This document shows, one piece after another, positions 8,492 through 16,574 of a DNA stretch of 42,753 nt. Origin of the DNA: a bacterium (GTDB taxonomy: Bacteria > UBP15 > UBA6099 > JAJRTR01). The notes beneath the pieces were generated by a model. The model made no database searches. It saw only the letters and a list, made by a program, of their open reading frames with translations, and was not told the origin of the DNA. Both the position numbers and the translations under genes were made by a program. The stretch spans positions 1-42,753 of the forward strand of contig JAJRTR010000091.1 of the NCBI GenBank assembly GCA_024278215.1, given 5' to 3'. Numbering within the stretch: position 1 is the first letter of the stretch; each line of letters begins with the position of its first letter.

Positions 8492-10756
8492 ATGGAAAAG
8501 AAAATAGGATGTTATATTTGTACAGGTTGTGAAATCGGCGAGGCGATAAATGCCGAAGCCGCACTCGAGGAACTCTCGGCGCCGGTCAAGAAAACCCATG
8601 AAGCTTTATGCAGCCCGGAAGGGCTCGCAATGTTGAAGCAGGACATGGAAAGTGAAGGGGTTAACGCCCTCTGTATCGGCGCATGTTCGATGCGCGAGAA
8701 GACAGAAGTGTTCAATACCTTCGATCCCAAAAAGGTTATAGTCGAAAGAGTTAATCTCCGCGAGCATGTCGCCTGGTGCCAGAAGCCGGGGGATGAAGAC
8801 ACGCAGATGATGGTCAACGACTATATGATCATGGGGCTCACGAAGGTCGAGAAGAGCGACTTCCTCGAAGCCTACTCGCCGTCTGAAGAACAGCCCATCG
8901 ACAAGACTATAATTGTCGTCGGCGGCGGCGTCACGGGCCTCACGGCTGCTCTTGAAGCGGCGAAAGCAGGCTACTCGGTGGTTATTGTCGAGAAAGAAGC
9001 CGAACTCGGCGGTTTCCTCGGAAAAATGAACAAACAGTTCCCCAAGAGACCGCCCTACGCTGAACTTCAGGACACAAACATCGGTGACCTGATCGCAGAG
9101 GCTGAAGCCAACTCGAACATCAAGATTTATAAAAATGCCATATTCAACAAGGTCGAAAACGGGCCCTGCATCTATGAGATCAGCCTGAATGTAAATGGCA
9201 AAGAAGTCAACATACGCGGCGGCGCATTCATCATGGCCACCGGCTGGAAACCCTACGACCCCAACAATCTCGGACACCTCGGCTACGGGAACTGCTCGAA
9301 CGTAATTACAAACGTGATGATGGAGGAAATGGCGGCAAAGGGCAAGCTCGAACGCCCTTCCGACGGCCAGGAACCAAAAAGTGTGCTGTTCATCCAGTGC
9401 GCAGGCTCCCGCGACCCGGAACATCTGCCCTACTGCTCAGCGGTTTGCTGCCGTGTTTCGCTCAAACAGGCAAAATATGTCCGGGAAATGATCGGCGACT
9501 CGAAAGTCTACATTCTTTATAAGGATATTCGCTCACCGGGTCTCTACGAAGACTTTTACAAGAACATGCAACAGGACGAAGGTCTCTTCCTCACTAAAGG
9601 CGAGGTTGCCTCCGTCACGGAAGACGCCGACGGCAGTGTCGTCGTCGAGGCCGAAGACACCCTTGTCGGCAAGAATATCAAGTTGAAAGCCGATATGGTT
9701 GTACTGGCCACAGGCATGGTTCCCAACTCGGCCGATGGCGAAGCTATCCGCAAACTCACGGACGCTAAAGCTACCCTTAAGAAAGAAGACGCCGCTAAAC
9801 CACAGATCGAAGCAGCAGAGCAGGACCTCATTACATACAAAGATCATGAAGGTTCTCAAATCCTTAACCTGAACTACAGGCAGGGACCGGACCTACCGAT
9901 GCTCAAGTATGGAATGCCCGATTCGCACTTTATCTGTTTCCCTTATGAAACACGCAGAACCGGTATCTACGCGGCCGGCCCAATGCGCACACCAATGGAC
10001 ATCCAGGATTCGATGGACGATGCCGCAGGCGCCGCTATGAAGGCTATCCAGTGCGTGGAACTCACCTCGCAGGGCAAAGCTGTTCACCCGCGCGCGGGTG
10101 ACGAATCGTACCCGAGCTTCTTCCTACAGCGCTGCACACAGTGCAAACGTTGCACAGAAGAATGTCCCTTCGGCACGATCAATGAAGACGCCAAGGGCAC
10201 ACCGGAGATTTTCCCGACCCGGTGCAGGCGTTGCGGCATCTGCATGGGCGCTTGTCCCGAAAGAATCATTTCCTTTAAAAACTACAGCGTAGATATGATC
10301 GCCAGCGAGATCAAATCGCTGGAAATTCCTGACGAGGATGAAGAAAAACCCAGGGTGCTCGTGTTCATGTGCGAAAACGACGCATACCCGGCGCTGGATA
10401 TCGTCGGCAAGATGAGGTTGCAGTACAGCCCCTTCGTTCGCGTGATTCCTTTGCGCTGCCTGGGCTCTACAAACATCGTGTGGATCGCCGACTCTCTCTC
10501 GTCCGGCTTTGACGGCATCCTGCTCATTGGCTGCAAATACGGCGACGACTACCAGTGTCACTACGTCAAGGGCAGCGAACTTTGCAACACCAGGCTCGGC
10601 AACGTCAAGGAAACACTCGACAGACTCGCGCTCGAATCGGAACGCATCAGGTTCGAACAACTCGAATTCTCCGAATATGAAAAGATTCCGAAGATCATCG
10701 AGGAATTCATGGAGACAATTGATAGAGTCGGGCCGAACCCGTATAAGGATTTCTGA
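8492..10756 (+). CDS. qmoB: Quinone-interacting oxidoreductase subunit QmoB
   Basis: The largest Qmo subunit, 754 residues. Order of domains: HdrA N-terminal part with several cysteines (7, 10, 13 and onwards); FAD fold with VVGGGVTGLTAALEAA near 142-157; the HdrA signature QCAGSRD near 305; two ferredoxin-type [4Fe-4S] motifs, CTQCKRCTEECP near 548 and CRRCGICMGACP near 577; and a C-terminal MvhD/FlpD-like domain (about 610-754) with paired cysteines of a [2Fe-2S] site. It lacks a membrane segment. This layout is typical of QmoB, an HdrA-MvhD fusion. It overlaps the ribosome site of its own start with the end of qmoA (GAGGGGGTG). Confidence 0.95.
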   Translation: MEKKIGCYICTGCEIGEAINAEAALEELSAPVKKTHEALCSPEGLAMLKQDMESEGVNALCIGACSMREKTEVFNTFDPKKVIVERVNLREHVAWCQKPGDEDTQMMVNDYMIMGLTKVEKSDFLEAYSPSEEQPIDKTIIVVGGGVTGLTAALEAAKAGYSVVIVEKEAELGGFLGKMNKQFPKRPPYAELQDTNIGDLIAEAEANSNIKIYKNAIFNKVENGPCIYEISLNVNGKEVNIRGGAFIMATGWKPYDPNNLGHLGYGNCSNVITNVMMEEMAAKGKLERPSDGQEPKSVLFIQCAGSRDPEHLPYCSAVCCRVSLKQAKYVREMIGDSKVYILYKDIRSPGLYEDFYKNMQQDEGLFLTKGEVASVTEDADGSVVVEAEDTLVGKNIKLKADMVVLATGMVPNSADGEAIRKLTDAKATLKKEDAAKPQIEAAEQDLITYKDHEGSQILNLNYRQGPDLPMLKYGMPDSHFICFPYETRRTGIYAAGPMRTPMDIQDSMDDAAGAAMKAIQCVELTSQGKAVHPRAGDESYPSFFLQRCTQCKRCTEECPFGTINEDAKGTPEIFPTRCRRCGICMGACPERIISFKNYSVDMIASEIKSLEIPDEDEEKPRVLVFMCENDAYPALDIVGKMRLQYSPFVRVIPLRCLGSTNIVWIADSLSSGFDGILLIGCKYGDDYQCHYVKGSELCNTRLGNVKETLDRLALESERIRFEQLEFSEYEKIPKIIEEFMETIDRVGPNPYKDF

Positions 10757-10819
10757 TGCAGCTTGTTCAAGAACTATAGCCGGGCGGTTCAGCCGCTCCG
10801 CGCCAGGGAGGTATTTTAC

Positions 10820-12037
10820 ATGGCGAAAGCAAAATTCATAGAGCCGGACCTCGATTTTATTCATGAGATCAGCTCAGCGGAAATGCAGAAATGCTATCAG
10901 TGTTCAACATGCACGGTAGTGTGTCCCATTTCACCCGAAGTCAATCCATTTCCGCGCAAAGAAATGATCTGGGCGCAATGGGGACTTAAAGACAGGCTGC
11001 TGGCAGACCCCGACGTCTGGCTCTGCCACAATTGCAACGACTGTTCGGTGAACTGTCCGCGCGGTGCAAACCCGGGTGATCTTCTTGCCACTCTGCGAAA
11101 CTACTTCTACACAAAAAACGCATGGCCGGCTTTCCTCGGCAAAGCTGTCAACACGCCTTCCATGCTGCCCTTTATTATCGCTATCCCCGCAGTTCTGATT
11201 CTCCTGCTCGCCGCGATCAACGGAACACTCACGCCGCTGTTCCCGCTCGAAGACGGACATATAAGATACGGCGCAATGTTCCCGGGCATGACGCTCATCG
11301 ACCCGCTGTTCGTTTCCGCCACACTTTTCGTTATCATGTCTTTCAGCATCAGCATATCCAAACTATGGAGCGGCATGAACAACATGACGCCGCGAGTTCC
11401 TAATAAAGGGATGCCTCTGGTGCAGGCTATCATCGCGACAATACAGGAGATTCTCACACACTCGCGTTTCGACGAATGCGGACAGGCCAAAACACGATCT
11501 TCTGCACATAAGGCCCTCGTCTTCAGCTTCATTGCTCTTGCTATTGTCACAGGTGTTGTCGCAGGACTTGAATGGCTGGATATTCTGTTCGACATCAACC
11601 TGGTGAGCAGCGGCCACCATGTAACTCCATTGCCCTTTCTCAGTATCATCGGCGGTCCGCTCAAACTTCTCGCAAACGCAGGCGCGCTACTACTCATCTA
11701 TGGCGTTTATACCGCCATCATGAACAGGAAAAACGACCCCGAAGGCGAAACATTCGGCAAACAGACCTACCAGGACTGGTTCCTGCTCTACACGATTCTC
11801 ACAATCGCTCTCACAGGACTCGGCTCCGAACTCTTAAGGCTCGTAAACATCGCTCCCATCGCATATTCTGTATATTTCATACACCTGATTGCCGTGTTTA
11901 TGCTCATCGCGTATCTGCCGTTCTCGAAATTCGCGCATATCGTCTACAGGACAACCGCTATTATACACTCGAAACATGTCGGCAGATATGAAATGACTGC
12001 CGAAGACGTCAAAGGCAAAGAAGCGATAATGCTTTAA
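10820..12037 (+). CDS. qmoC: Quinone-interacting oxidoreductase membrane subunit QmoC
   Basis: Membrane anchor of Qmo: an HdrC-like N-terminal domain with two [4Fe-4S] motifs (CYQCSTCTVVCP and CHNCNDCSVNCP, within the first 90 residues) fused to an HdrE/NarI-like heme b membrane domain with about six hydrophobic segments (roughly residues 110-385). It should take electrons from menaquinol and hand them to QmoAB. I place the start at the ATG at 10820, after GGGAGG, giving 405 residues. An upstream in-frame TTG at 10763 lacks such a site and would add 19 residues foreign to the family. A strong terminator follows, ending the operon. Confidence 0.95.
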   Translation: MAKAKFIEPDLDFIHEISSAEMQKCYQCSTCTVVCPISPEVNPFPRKEMIWAQWGLKDRLLADPDVWLCHNCNDCSVNCPRGANPGDLLATLRNYFYTKNAWPAFLGKAVNTPSMLPFIIAIPAVLILLLAAINGTLTPLFPLEDGHIRYGAMFPGMTLIDPLFVSATLFVIMSFSISISKLWSGMNNMTPRVPNKGMPLVQAIIATIQEILTHSRFDECGQAKTRSSAHKALVFSFIALAIVTGVVAGLEWLDILFDINLVSSGHHVTPLPFLSIIGGPLKLLANAGALLLIYGVYTAIMNRKNDPEGETFGKQTYQDWFLLYTILTIALTGLGSELLRLVNIAPIAYSVYFIHLIAVFMLIAYLPFSKFAHIVYRTTAIIHSKHVGRYEMTAEDVKGKEAIML

Positions 12038-12063
12038 GCAGTCGTCTTTTATTTAACAACATC

Positions 12064-12096
12064 AGGCTCCCGGTTTCGCGCCGGGAGCCTTTTTGA
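12064..12096 (+). terminator. Terminator of qmoABC
   Basis: Perfect stem AGGCTCCCGG (12064-12073) with CCGGGAGCCT (12081-12090), loop TTTCGCG, then TTTT. Confidence 0.9.
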
Positions 12097-12287
12097 GTGG
12101 CTTTCAATAGGAACTGCTATGTGCTATAACGTGTACTGTTTTTTTTTCCGACTTTCAATGCCCGGCACGACACTATTCCTCATGAAGTATGGTTATCAGC
12201 AAAAGTTTTTTTTTATTTCTGAATCTTTTGGGAAACAACACTATCTATTTAAAACATTACGAAAGAGTGAAAGGAGAAACATAAGGA

Positions 12288-13943
12288 ATGGCAACAAAAC
12301 TTGTTATTATTGGAGGCGTGGCGGGAGGTGCCAGCGCGGCGGCGCGGGCAAGGAGAGTGGATGAAACTGCCGAGATTATCGTTCTCGACAGAGGTGAGCA
12401 TATTTCATTCGCCAACTGCGGGCTCCCATACTACATCGGCAATGTCATAAAAGAACGCGACGACCTGCTTGTGGCGACACCGGAGCTGTTCAAAAACAGA
12501 TTCAACGTCGAGATAAGAAATTTCAACGAAGTTACCGCTCTTGACCGTGGGAAAAAGGAACTGACCGTAAAGAACATCATTACCGGCGAAGAGTATAAGG
12601 AAACTTACGACAAACTTATAATTTCACCGGGCGCGGAACCCGTCCGGCCGCCGCTCGAGGGCATTGACCTCGACACAATATATGCCTTGCGAAACATACC
12701 TGATATGGACGCCATAAAAAAACATGTCGAGGAGTTGAAACCTGAAAAGGCAGTTGTAGTCGGCGGCGGGTTTATAGGGATCGAGATGGCTGAAAATCTC
12801 GAGTTTCGGGGTGTTGATGTCGCCATAGTCGAGATGCTCGACCAGGTAATGGCGCCTGTAGATTACGAAATGGCCGAATATGTTCATATTCACCTTAAAG
12901 AAAAAGGAATCGAGTTGCGACTCGGCGAGGCTGTCAAATCATTCAGGAAGGAAGACGGTCGCACCGTCGTCACGACATCCGGCGGCGACATAGCCTGCGA
13001 CATGGTGATCCTCTCGATAGGCGTCAGGCCTGAAAGCATTATCGCCAAAGAGGCGGGACTGGAAATCGGCGAGCGCGGCGGCATCAAGACCGACGAGTAC
13101 ATGAGAACATCCGATCCCGATATATTCGCGGTAGGCGACGCCGTGGAAGTCGTTGACTATGTGTCCGGCGGCCCTGCAATGATTCCCCTTGCGGGTCCCG
13201 CAAATAAGCAGGGGCGCATCGCTGCCGACAACGCGCTAGGCAGAAGCGAAAAGTATAACGGCACTCAGGGCACCAGCATCGTTCAGGTCTTCGATCTTGT
13301 TGTAGCCGCCACAGGCAACAGCGAGAAAGTGCTGAAACGCAACAACGCCGATTATCTCGTGTCATACACTCATTCCGGCTCGAACGCGGGATATTATCCC
13401 GGCTCAGAGATGATGCACATAAAGTTGCTTTTCGCGCCCGGCGCCGGCAAAGTGCTCGGCGCACAGATCGTCGGCCAGAAAGGTGTCGATAAAAGAATCG
13501 ATGTCCTCGCGACAGCCATCAGGGCCGGCATGACGGTCTACGACCTGACCGAACTCGAACTTGCCTACGCTCCACCATTCTCTTCGGCTAAAGACCCTGT
13601 GAATATCGCCGGCTATGTCGCGACAAATGTGCTTAAAGGTGACATGAAAATTGTTTCTCCTGCCGAACTCGACAACATGCAACTCGAAGATTATGTCATT
13701 ATTGATGTGAGGGATAAAGAAGAGGTGGCAGACAGCCGGCTTTTCTGCAACGCGGTAAATATTCCGGTGAACGATATTCGCAGCAAACTCGGCGAACTGG
13801 ATAAATCTAAAACTTATCTTACCTACTGCGGAATCGGCCTGCGTAGTTATATCGCGTACCGAATACTGGTTCAGAACGGATTCGACGCGGTCAACATCAG
13901 CGGCGGTTTTCAGACGATCAACACAGCATGTAAAAACAGGTGA
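12288..13943 (+). CDS. CoA-disulfide/persulfide reductase with rhodanese domain
   Basis: A 551-residue pyridine-nucleotide-disulfide oxidoreductase fused to a rhodanese domain. FAD motif GGVAGGASAAARARR (9-23); the active-site cysteine of CoA-disulfide reductases in SFANCGLPYY (Cys44); NAD(P)H motif VVVGGGFIGIEMAE (about 156-169); dimerisation domain to about 450; rhodanese domain with its own cysteine at 514 (YCGIGLRS). This architecture is shared by NADH-dependent persulfide/polysulfide reductases and CoADR-RHD. It would reduce zero-valent sulfur carried as CoA-persulfide or polysulfide. The start follows AAAGGAG. It lies 250 bases downstream of the qmoC terminator, so it is probably a separate unit, but the sulfur theme matches its neighbours. 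Confidence 0.9.
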   Translation: MATKLVIIGGVAGGASAAARARRVDETAEIIVLDRGEHISFANCGLPYYIGNVIKERDDLLVATPELFKNRFNVEIRNFNEVTALDRGKKELTVKNIITGEEYKETYDKLIISPGAEPVRPPLEGIDLDTIYALRNIPDMDAIKKHVEELKPEKAVVVGGGFIGIEMAENLEFRGVDVAIVEMLDQVMAPVDYEMAEYVHIHLKEKGIELRLGEAVKSFRKEDGRTVVTTSGGDIACDMVILSIGVRPESIIAKEAGLEIGERGGIKTDEYMRTSDPDIFAVGDAVEVVDYVSGGPAMIPLAGPANKQGRIAADNALGRSEKYNGTQGTSIVQVFDLVVAATGNSEKVLKRNNADYLVSYTHSGSNAGYYPGSEMMHIKLLFAPGAGKVLGAQIVGQKGVDKRIDVLATAIRAGMTVYDLTELELAYAPPFSSAKDPVNIAGYVATNVLKGDMKIVSPAELDNMQLEDYVIIDVRDKEEVADSRLFCNAVNIPVNDIRSKLGELDKSKTYLTYCGIGLRSYIAYRILVQNGFDAVNISGGFQTINTACKNR

Positions 13944-13965
13944 TAGTACAGGTAAAGCATTATTG

Positions 13966-13999
13966 GACGGCCCCATTCATACCGATAGGGCCGTCTTTT
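13966..13999 (+). terminator. Terminator after the persulfide reductase gene
   Basis: GACGGCCC (13966-13973) pairs with GGGCCGTC (13988-13995), followed by TTTT. Confidence 0.75.
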
Positions 14000-14006
14000 C
14001 GTGTTG

Positions 14007-14043
14007 TTGATTTTCCGGATTTCTTTGTGAGAATCCGGGTTAA
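14007..14043 (-). repeat. Partial copy of repeat family C (hairpin end only)
   Basis: On the minus strand this reads CCGGATTCTCACAAAGAAAT then CCGGAAAATC, matching the hairpin that opens repeat C at 29467 and 19543. Only the first 35-40 bases are present. Like the full copies it points the same way as the gene before it (the HNH gene on the minus strand). Confidence 0.5.
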
Positions 14044-14164
14044 CGAATTTTTGAGGTTTAAACAAAGGAAAATATCAAGAAGTGATAGTGTAAACTGTTT
14101 TTTGGTGTTACAGTGGGGCATGAAAATCAAAACAATAACAATATGGTATTGCAGAATTTGAAAG

Positions 14165-14186
14165 CTCACTTCGCAATAAAAGTGAG
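14165..14186 (-). terminator. Possible weak terminator after HNH gene
   Basis: CTCACTT (14165-14171) pairs with AAGTGAG (14180-14186), 19 bases past the stop on the minus strand; a short CTTTCAAATT follows on that strand. Confidence 0.4.
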
Positions 14187-14204
14187 TTGTGAACGCGGGA
14201 AGGT

Positions 14205-14729
14205 TCAGTTTACTGCGGTGCGTGAATTGATGGGTGCTGCGTAGAGTATGTATTTTTCCCAGTCGTCGCGGTAGTTGATCTGTAGCGAGGGTATGAACTG
14301 AGGGGCGCGTGGTTTCTTGCGCAGCTTCATGCCGGCCATTTCAGGTGTGCGGTTGCCTTTTTTCGAGTTACATTTTTTGCAGGCGGCGACAAGATTTTCC
14401 CAGTATGATTCTCCGCCGAGCGATCTGGGCATAACATGATCTATTGTGAGGTCAGAAGGCTTTTTGACGAGTCCGCAGTACTGGCAGGTGTAGCGGTCGC
14501 GCATGAGAATGTTGTTTCTCGATACGGGGACGAGTATGCGGGGTTTGCGCACGTAGTGGCGCATGCGGATGACGGACGGCAGCCTGACTTCGATGCTGGG
14601 CGAGTGCACGGATATGTCGCCGGTTTCGAGCACTTCTGCTTTGCCGGCGAATATCAGGCAGAGCGCACGCTGCCACCGTGTGATGTTGAGAATTTCATAA
14701 CTTGCGTTGAGAACGAGAACATTGTTCAT
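14205..14729 (-). CDS. HNH endonuclease family protein
   Basis: A 174-residue HNH nuclease of the widespread stand-alone bacterial type that begins MNNVLVLNASYEILN. The catalytic region (about 78-130) shows CQYCG, then the IDHVMPRSLGG histidine motif, an asparagine in WENLVAACKKCN, and the second CxxC zinc pair. I chose the ATG at 14729, which has GGAG six bases upstream, over one 18 bases earlier. The biological role of this family is not well defined; it is often chromosomal and not linked to a known mobile element. A strong hairpin with a T run lies between it and the upstream TrpB-like gene. Confidence 0.88.
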   Translation of the reverse strand: MNNVLVLNASYEILNITRWQRALCLIFAGKAEVLETGDISVHSPSIEVRLPSVIRMRHYVRKPRILVPVSRNNILMRDRYTCQYCGLVKKPSDLTIDHVMPRSLGGESYWENLVAACKKCNSKKGNRTPEMAGMKLRKKPRAPQFIPSLQINYRDDWEKYILYAAPINSRTAVN

Positions 14730-14756
14730 GTCGGCTCCGTTTTGCATCGGATTTAT

Positions 14757-14793
14757 AAAAACGCCGGGGTGCGCTTGTAAGGCGCGTCCCCGG
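14757..14793 (-). terminator. Terminator or attenuator between trpB-like and HNH genes
   Basis: On the minus strand CCGGGG (14793-14788) pairs with CCCCGG (14769-14764) with further GC pairs inside, followed by CGTTTTT. It is about 160 bases past the TrpB-like stop and only about 28 bases before the HNH start, so it either ends the upstream operon or attenuates HNH expression. Confidence 0.7.
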
Positions 14794-14954
14794 GTTGTTT
14801 ATTTCATTAACAATGTAGTCTGCAACAAATTTATCAAAGTGTACTTATAACCTTACATTTATATGCCATAAGAAAAAGCGCTTCATCCGCATGGCACATG
14901 GGTTAACATTTTATCATCTTGAAACACTTACAATAAGATCAACAATTACAGCAA

Positions 14955-16253
14955 TCAGCCCATCTCACCGGACAGGTAAGCGTCGTATGCGCCCATGTCG
15001 AAGTGGCCGTGTCCGCTGAGCCCGATGAGGATGCTCTTGCTTTCGCCTGTTTCTTTGCATTTGAGAGCTTCCCTGACTGCGCCAAGTATGGCATGGGCCG
15101 ACTCGGGAGCGGGGATGAGGCCTTCGGCCCTTGCGAACATGACGGCTGTCTGGAACACTTCGAGCTGGTTGCAACTGTCTACCTCTATGACACCTTCTTT
15201 AACGAGCAGGCTGACGAGCGGTGCGGCACCGTGATAACGCAGGCCACCGGCATGAATGGGGGGAGGAACGAAGTCGCGTCCCAGGGTATACATCATAAGA
15301 AGCGGTGTGTAGCCTGCGATGTCGCCGTGGTCGTATTCGTAGTCGCCGGTGGTGAGTGTAGCGCAGGATTCAGGTTCGATGGCCAGCAGCTTTATGTTTT
15401 TTCCGTCCACCATTTTTTCTCTTGCAAATGGGAACGAAAGACCGGCGAAGTTGCTTCCGCCGCCGTGGCAGCCGACTACGATGTCGGGATAGTCGCCGAT
15501 CAGGGCGAACTGTTTGAGGCATTCCTCGCCTATGATCGACTGGTGCGTTACGACATGGTTGAGTACGCTGCCGAGCGCATATTTTGTATCTTCACGACCG
15601 ACGGCGTCTTCGATGGCTTCGCTGATGGCGATACCGAGGCTACCTGTGGAATCCGGGTGTTCTTTGAGAACGGCCCTGCCCGCGTTTGTGAGATTAGTCG
15701 GGCTGGGAACGACTTTGCCGCCCCATGTTTCGATCATTGATTTGCGGTATGGTTTCTGTTCGAAGCTGACTTTTACCATATAGACCATGCACTCGATGTC
15801 GAACAGGTTGCAGGCGAAGCTGAGTGCGCTGCCCCACTGCCCCGCGCCTGTTTCTGTGGCGATACGTTTCACGCCTTCCTTCTTGTTGTAGTAGGCCTGT
15901 GCTACAGCCGTGTTGGGCTTGTGGCTTCCGGGAGGGCTCACACCTTCGTATTTATAATAAATTTTGGCTGGTGTCTCGAGAGCTTTTTCGAGGTTGAGCG
16001 CCCTGCAGAGCGGAGAAGGCCGCCAGAGCATGAGCACATCCAGTACTTCCTCGGGTATGTCGATCCAGCGTTCGGTGCTCACCTCCTGCTCGATCAGGCC
16101 CATCGGGAATATCGGCGCAAGCGCGTCGGGTCCTATAGGTTCTTTTGTTTCCGGGTTCAGCGGCGGGTCCAGCGGTCGCGGAAGATCAGGTGCGATGTTG
16201 TACCACTTCTTCGGGATGTCCTTTTCGGGTAGTATGATTTTCCTTAATGCCAT
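14955..16253 (-). CDS. trpB: TrpB-like PLP enzyme (TrpB2 type)
   Basis: Tryptophan synthase beta-like protein of 432 residues, the TrpB2 class found in archaea and some bacteria without an adjacent trpA. The PLP lysine is Lys112 in [10 protein letters not shown]; the phosphate-binding loop is GCHGGGSNF at 261-269. It would join indole and serine (or a related reaction) to make tryptophan. The start at 16253 follows GAGGAGG; a longer open frame reaches 16352 but would overlap the end of the preceding small gene and has no ribosome site. No other trp genes are nearby, so it may work in indole salvage; this is inference. Confidence 0.92.
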   Translation of the reverse strand: MALRKIILPEKDIPKKWYNIAPDLPRPLDPPLNPETKEPIGPDALAPIFPMGLIEQEVSTERWIDIPEEVLDVLMLWRPSPLCRALNLEKALETPAKIYYKYEGVSPPGSHKPNTAVAQAYYNKKEGVKRIATETGAGQWGSALSFACNLFDIECMVYMVKVSFEQKPYRKSMIETWGGKVVPSPTNLTNAGRAVLKEHPDSTGSLGIAISEAIEDAVGREDTKYALGSVLNHVVTHQSIIGEECLKQFALIGDYPDIVVGCHGGGSNFAGLSFPFAREKMVDGKNIKLLAIEPESCATLTTGDYEYDHGDIAGYTPLLMMYTLGRDFVPPPIHAGGLRYHGAAPLVSLLVKEGVIEVDSCNQLEVFQTAVMFARAEGLIPAPESAHAILGAVREALKCKETGESKSILIGLSGHGHFDMGAYDAYLSGEMG

Positions 16254-16341
16254 TCTCTGCCTCCTCGTTTCTTTCCTTCCGGTTATCTCTTTCGGCAACG
16301 CAGGGTGTTGTGGAAATAATAAAAAGTCATGGCTCGGTCTG

Positions 16342-16569
16342 TTACGGCGCATTTTCCTGTTCCTGTGTTTTGCTCCGGGAGAATTCCGGGTATTTTTTCA
16401 ATATCATTTCGGTTCTTTGTGAAACTTCATCATCGGTCAGGCGACCGCCCTCGATCAGTTCCTGCAGGATGCCGCGTTCGTAGAGCAGGCTGACAATCGC
16501 TATCGAGCGGGCAAGATAATCGAAGCTTTCGCTGCCGTCGACAACCTGTTGTGCATCGGGTTCGGTCAT
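16342..16569 (-). CDS. Small hypothetical protein (75 aa) in TPR-trpB operon
   Basis: I do not recognise the family. The product is acidic and predicted mostly helical (for example [20 protein letters not shown] at about 24-43), with a charged C-terminus, and no cysteines. It starts five bases after the stop of the large TPR gene, with AGGAGGG a little far upstream, so translation is probably coupled. The trpB-like gene starts 88 bases later. Its position in a tight operon supports its being real. Confidence 0.65.
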   Translation of the reverse strand: MTEPDAQQVVDGSESFDYLARSIAIVSLLYERGILQELIEGGRLTDDEVSQRTEMILKKYPEFSRSKTQEQENAP

Positions 16570-16574
16570 TTACG

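Noticed and set aside
10763-10819. Upstream TTG start for qmoC
   Set aside because: The ATG at 10820 has GGGAGG at the right distance and matches the family's usual N-terminus.
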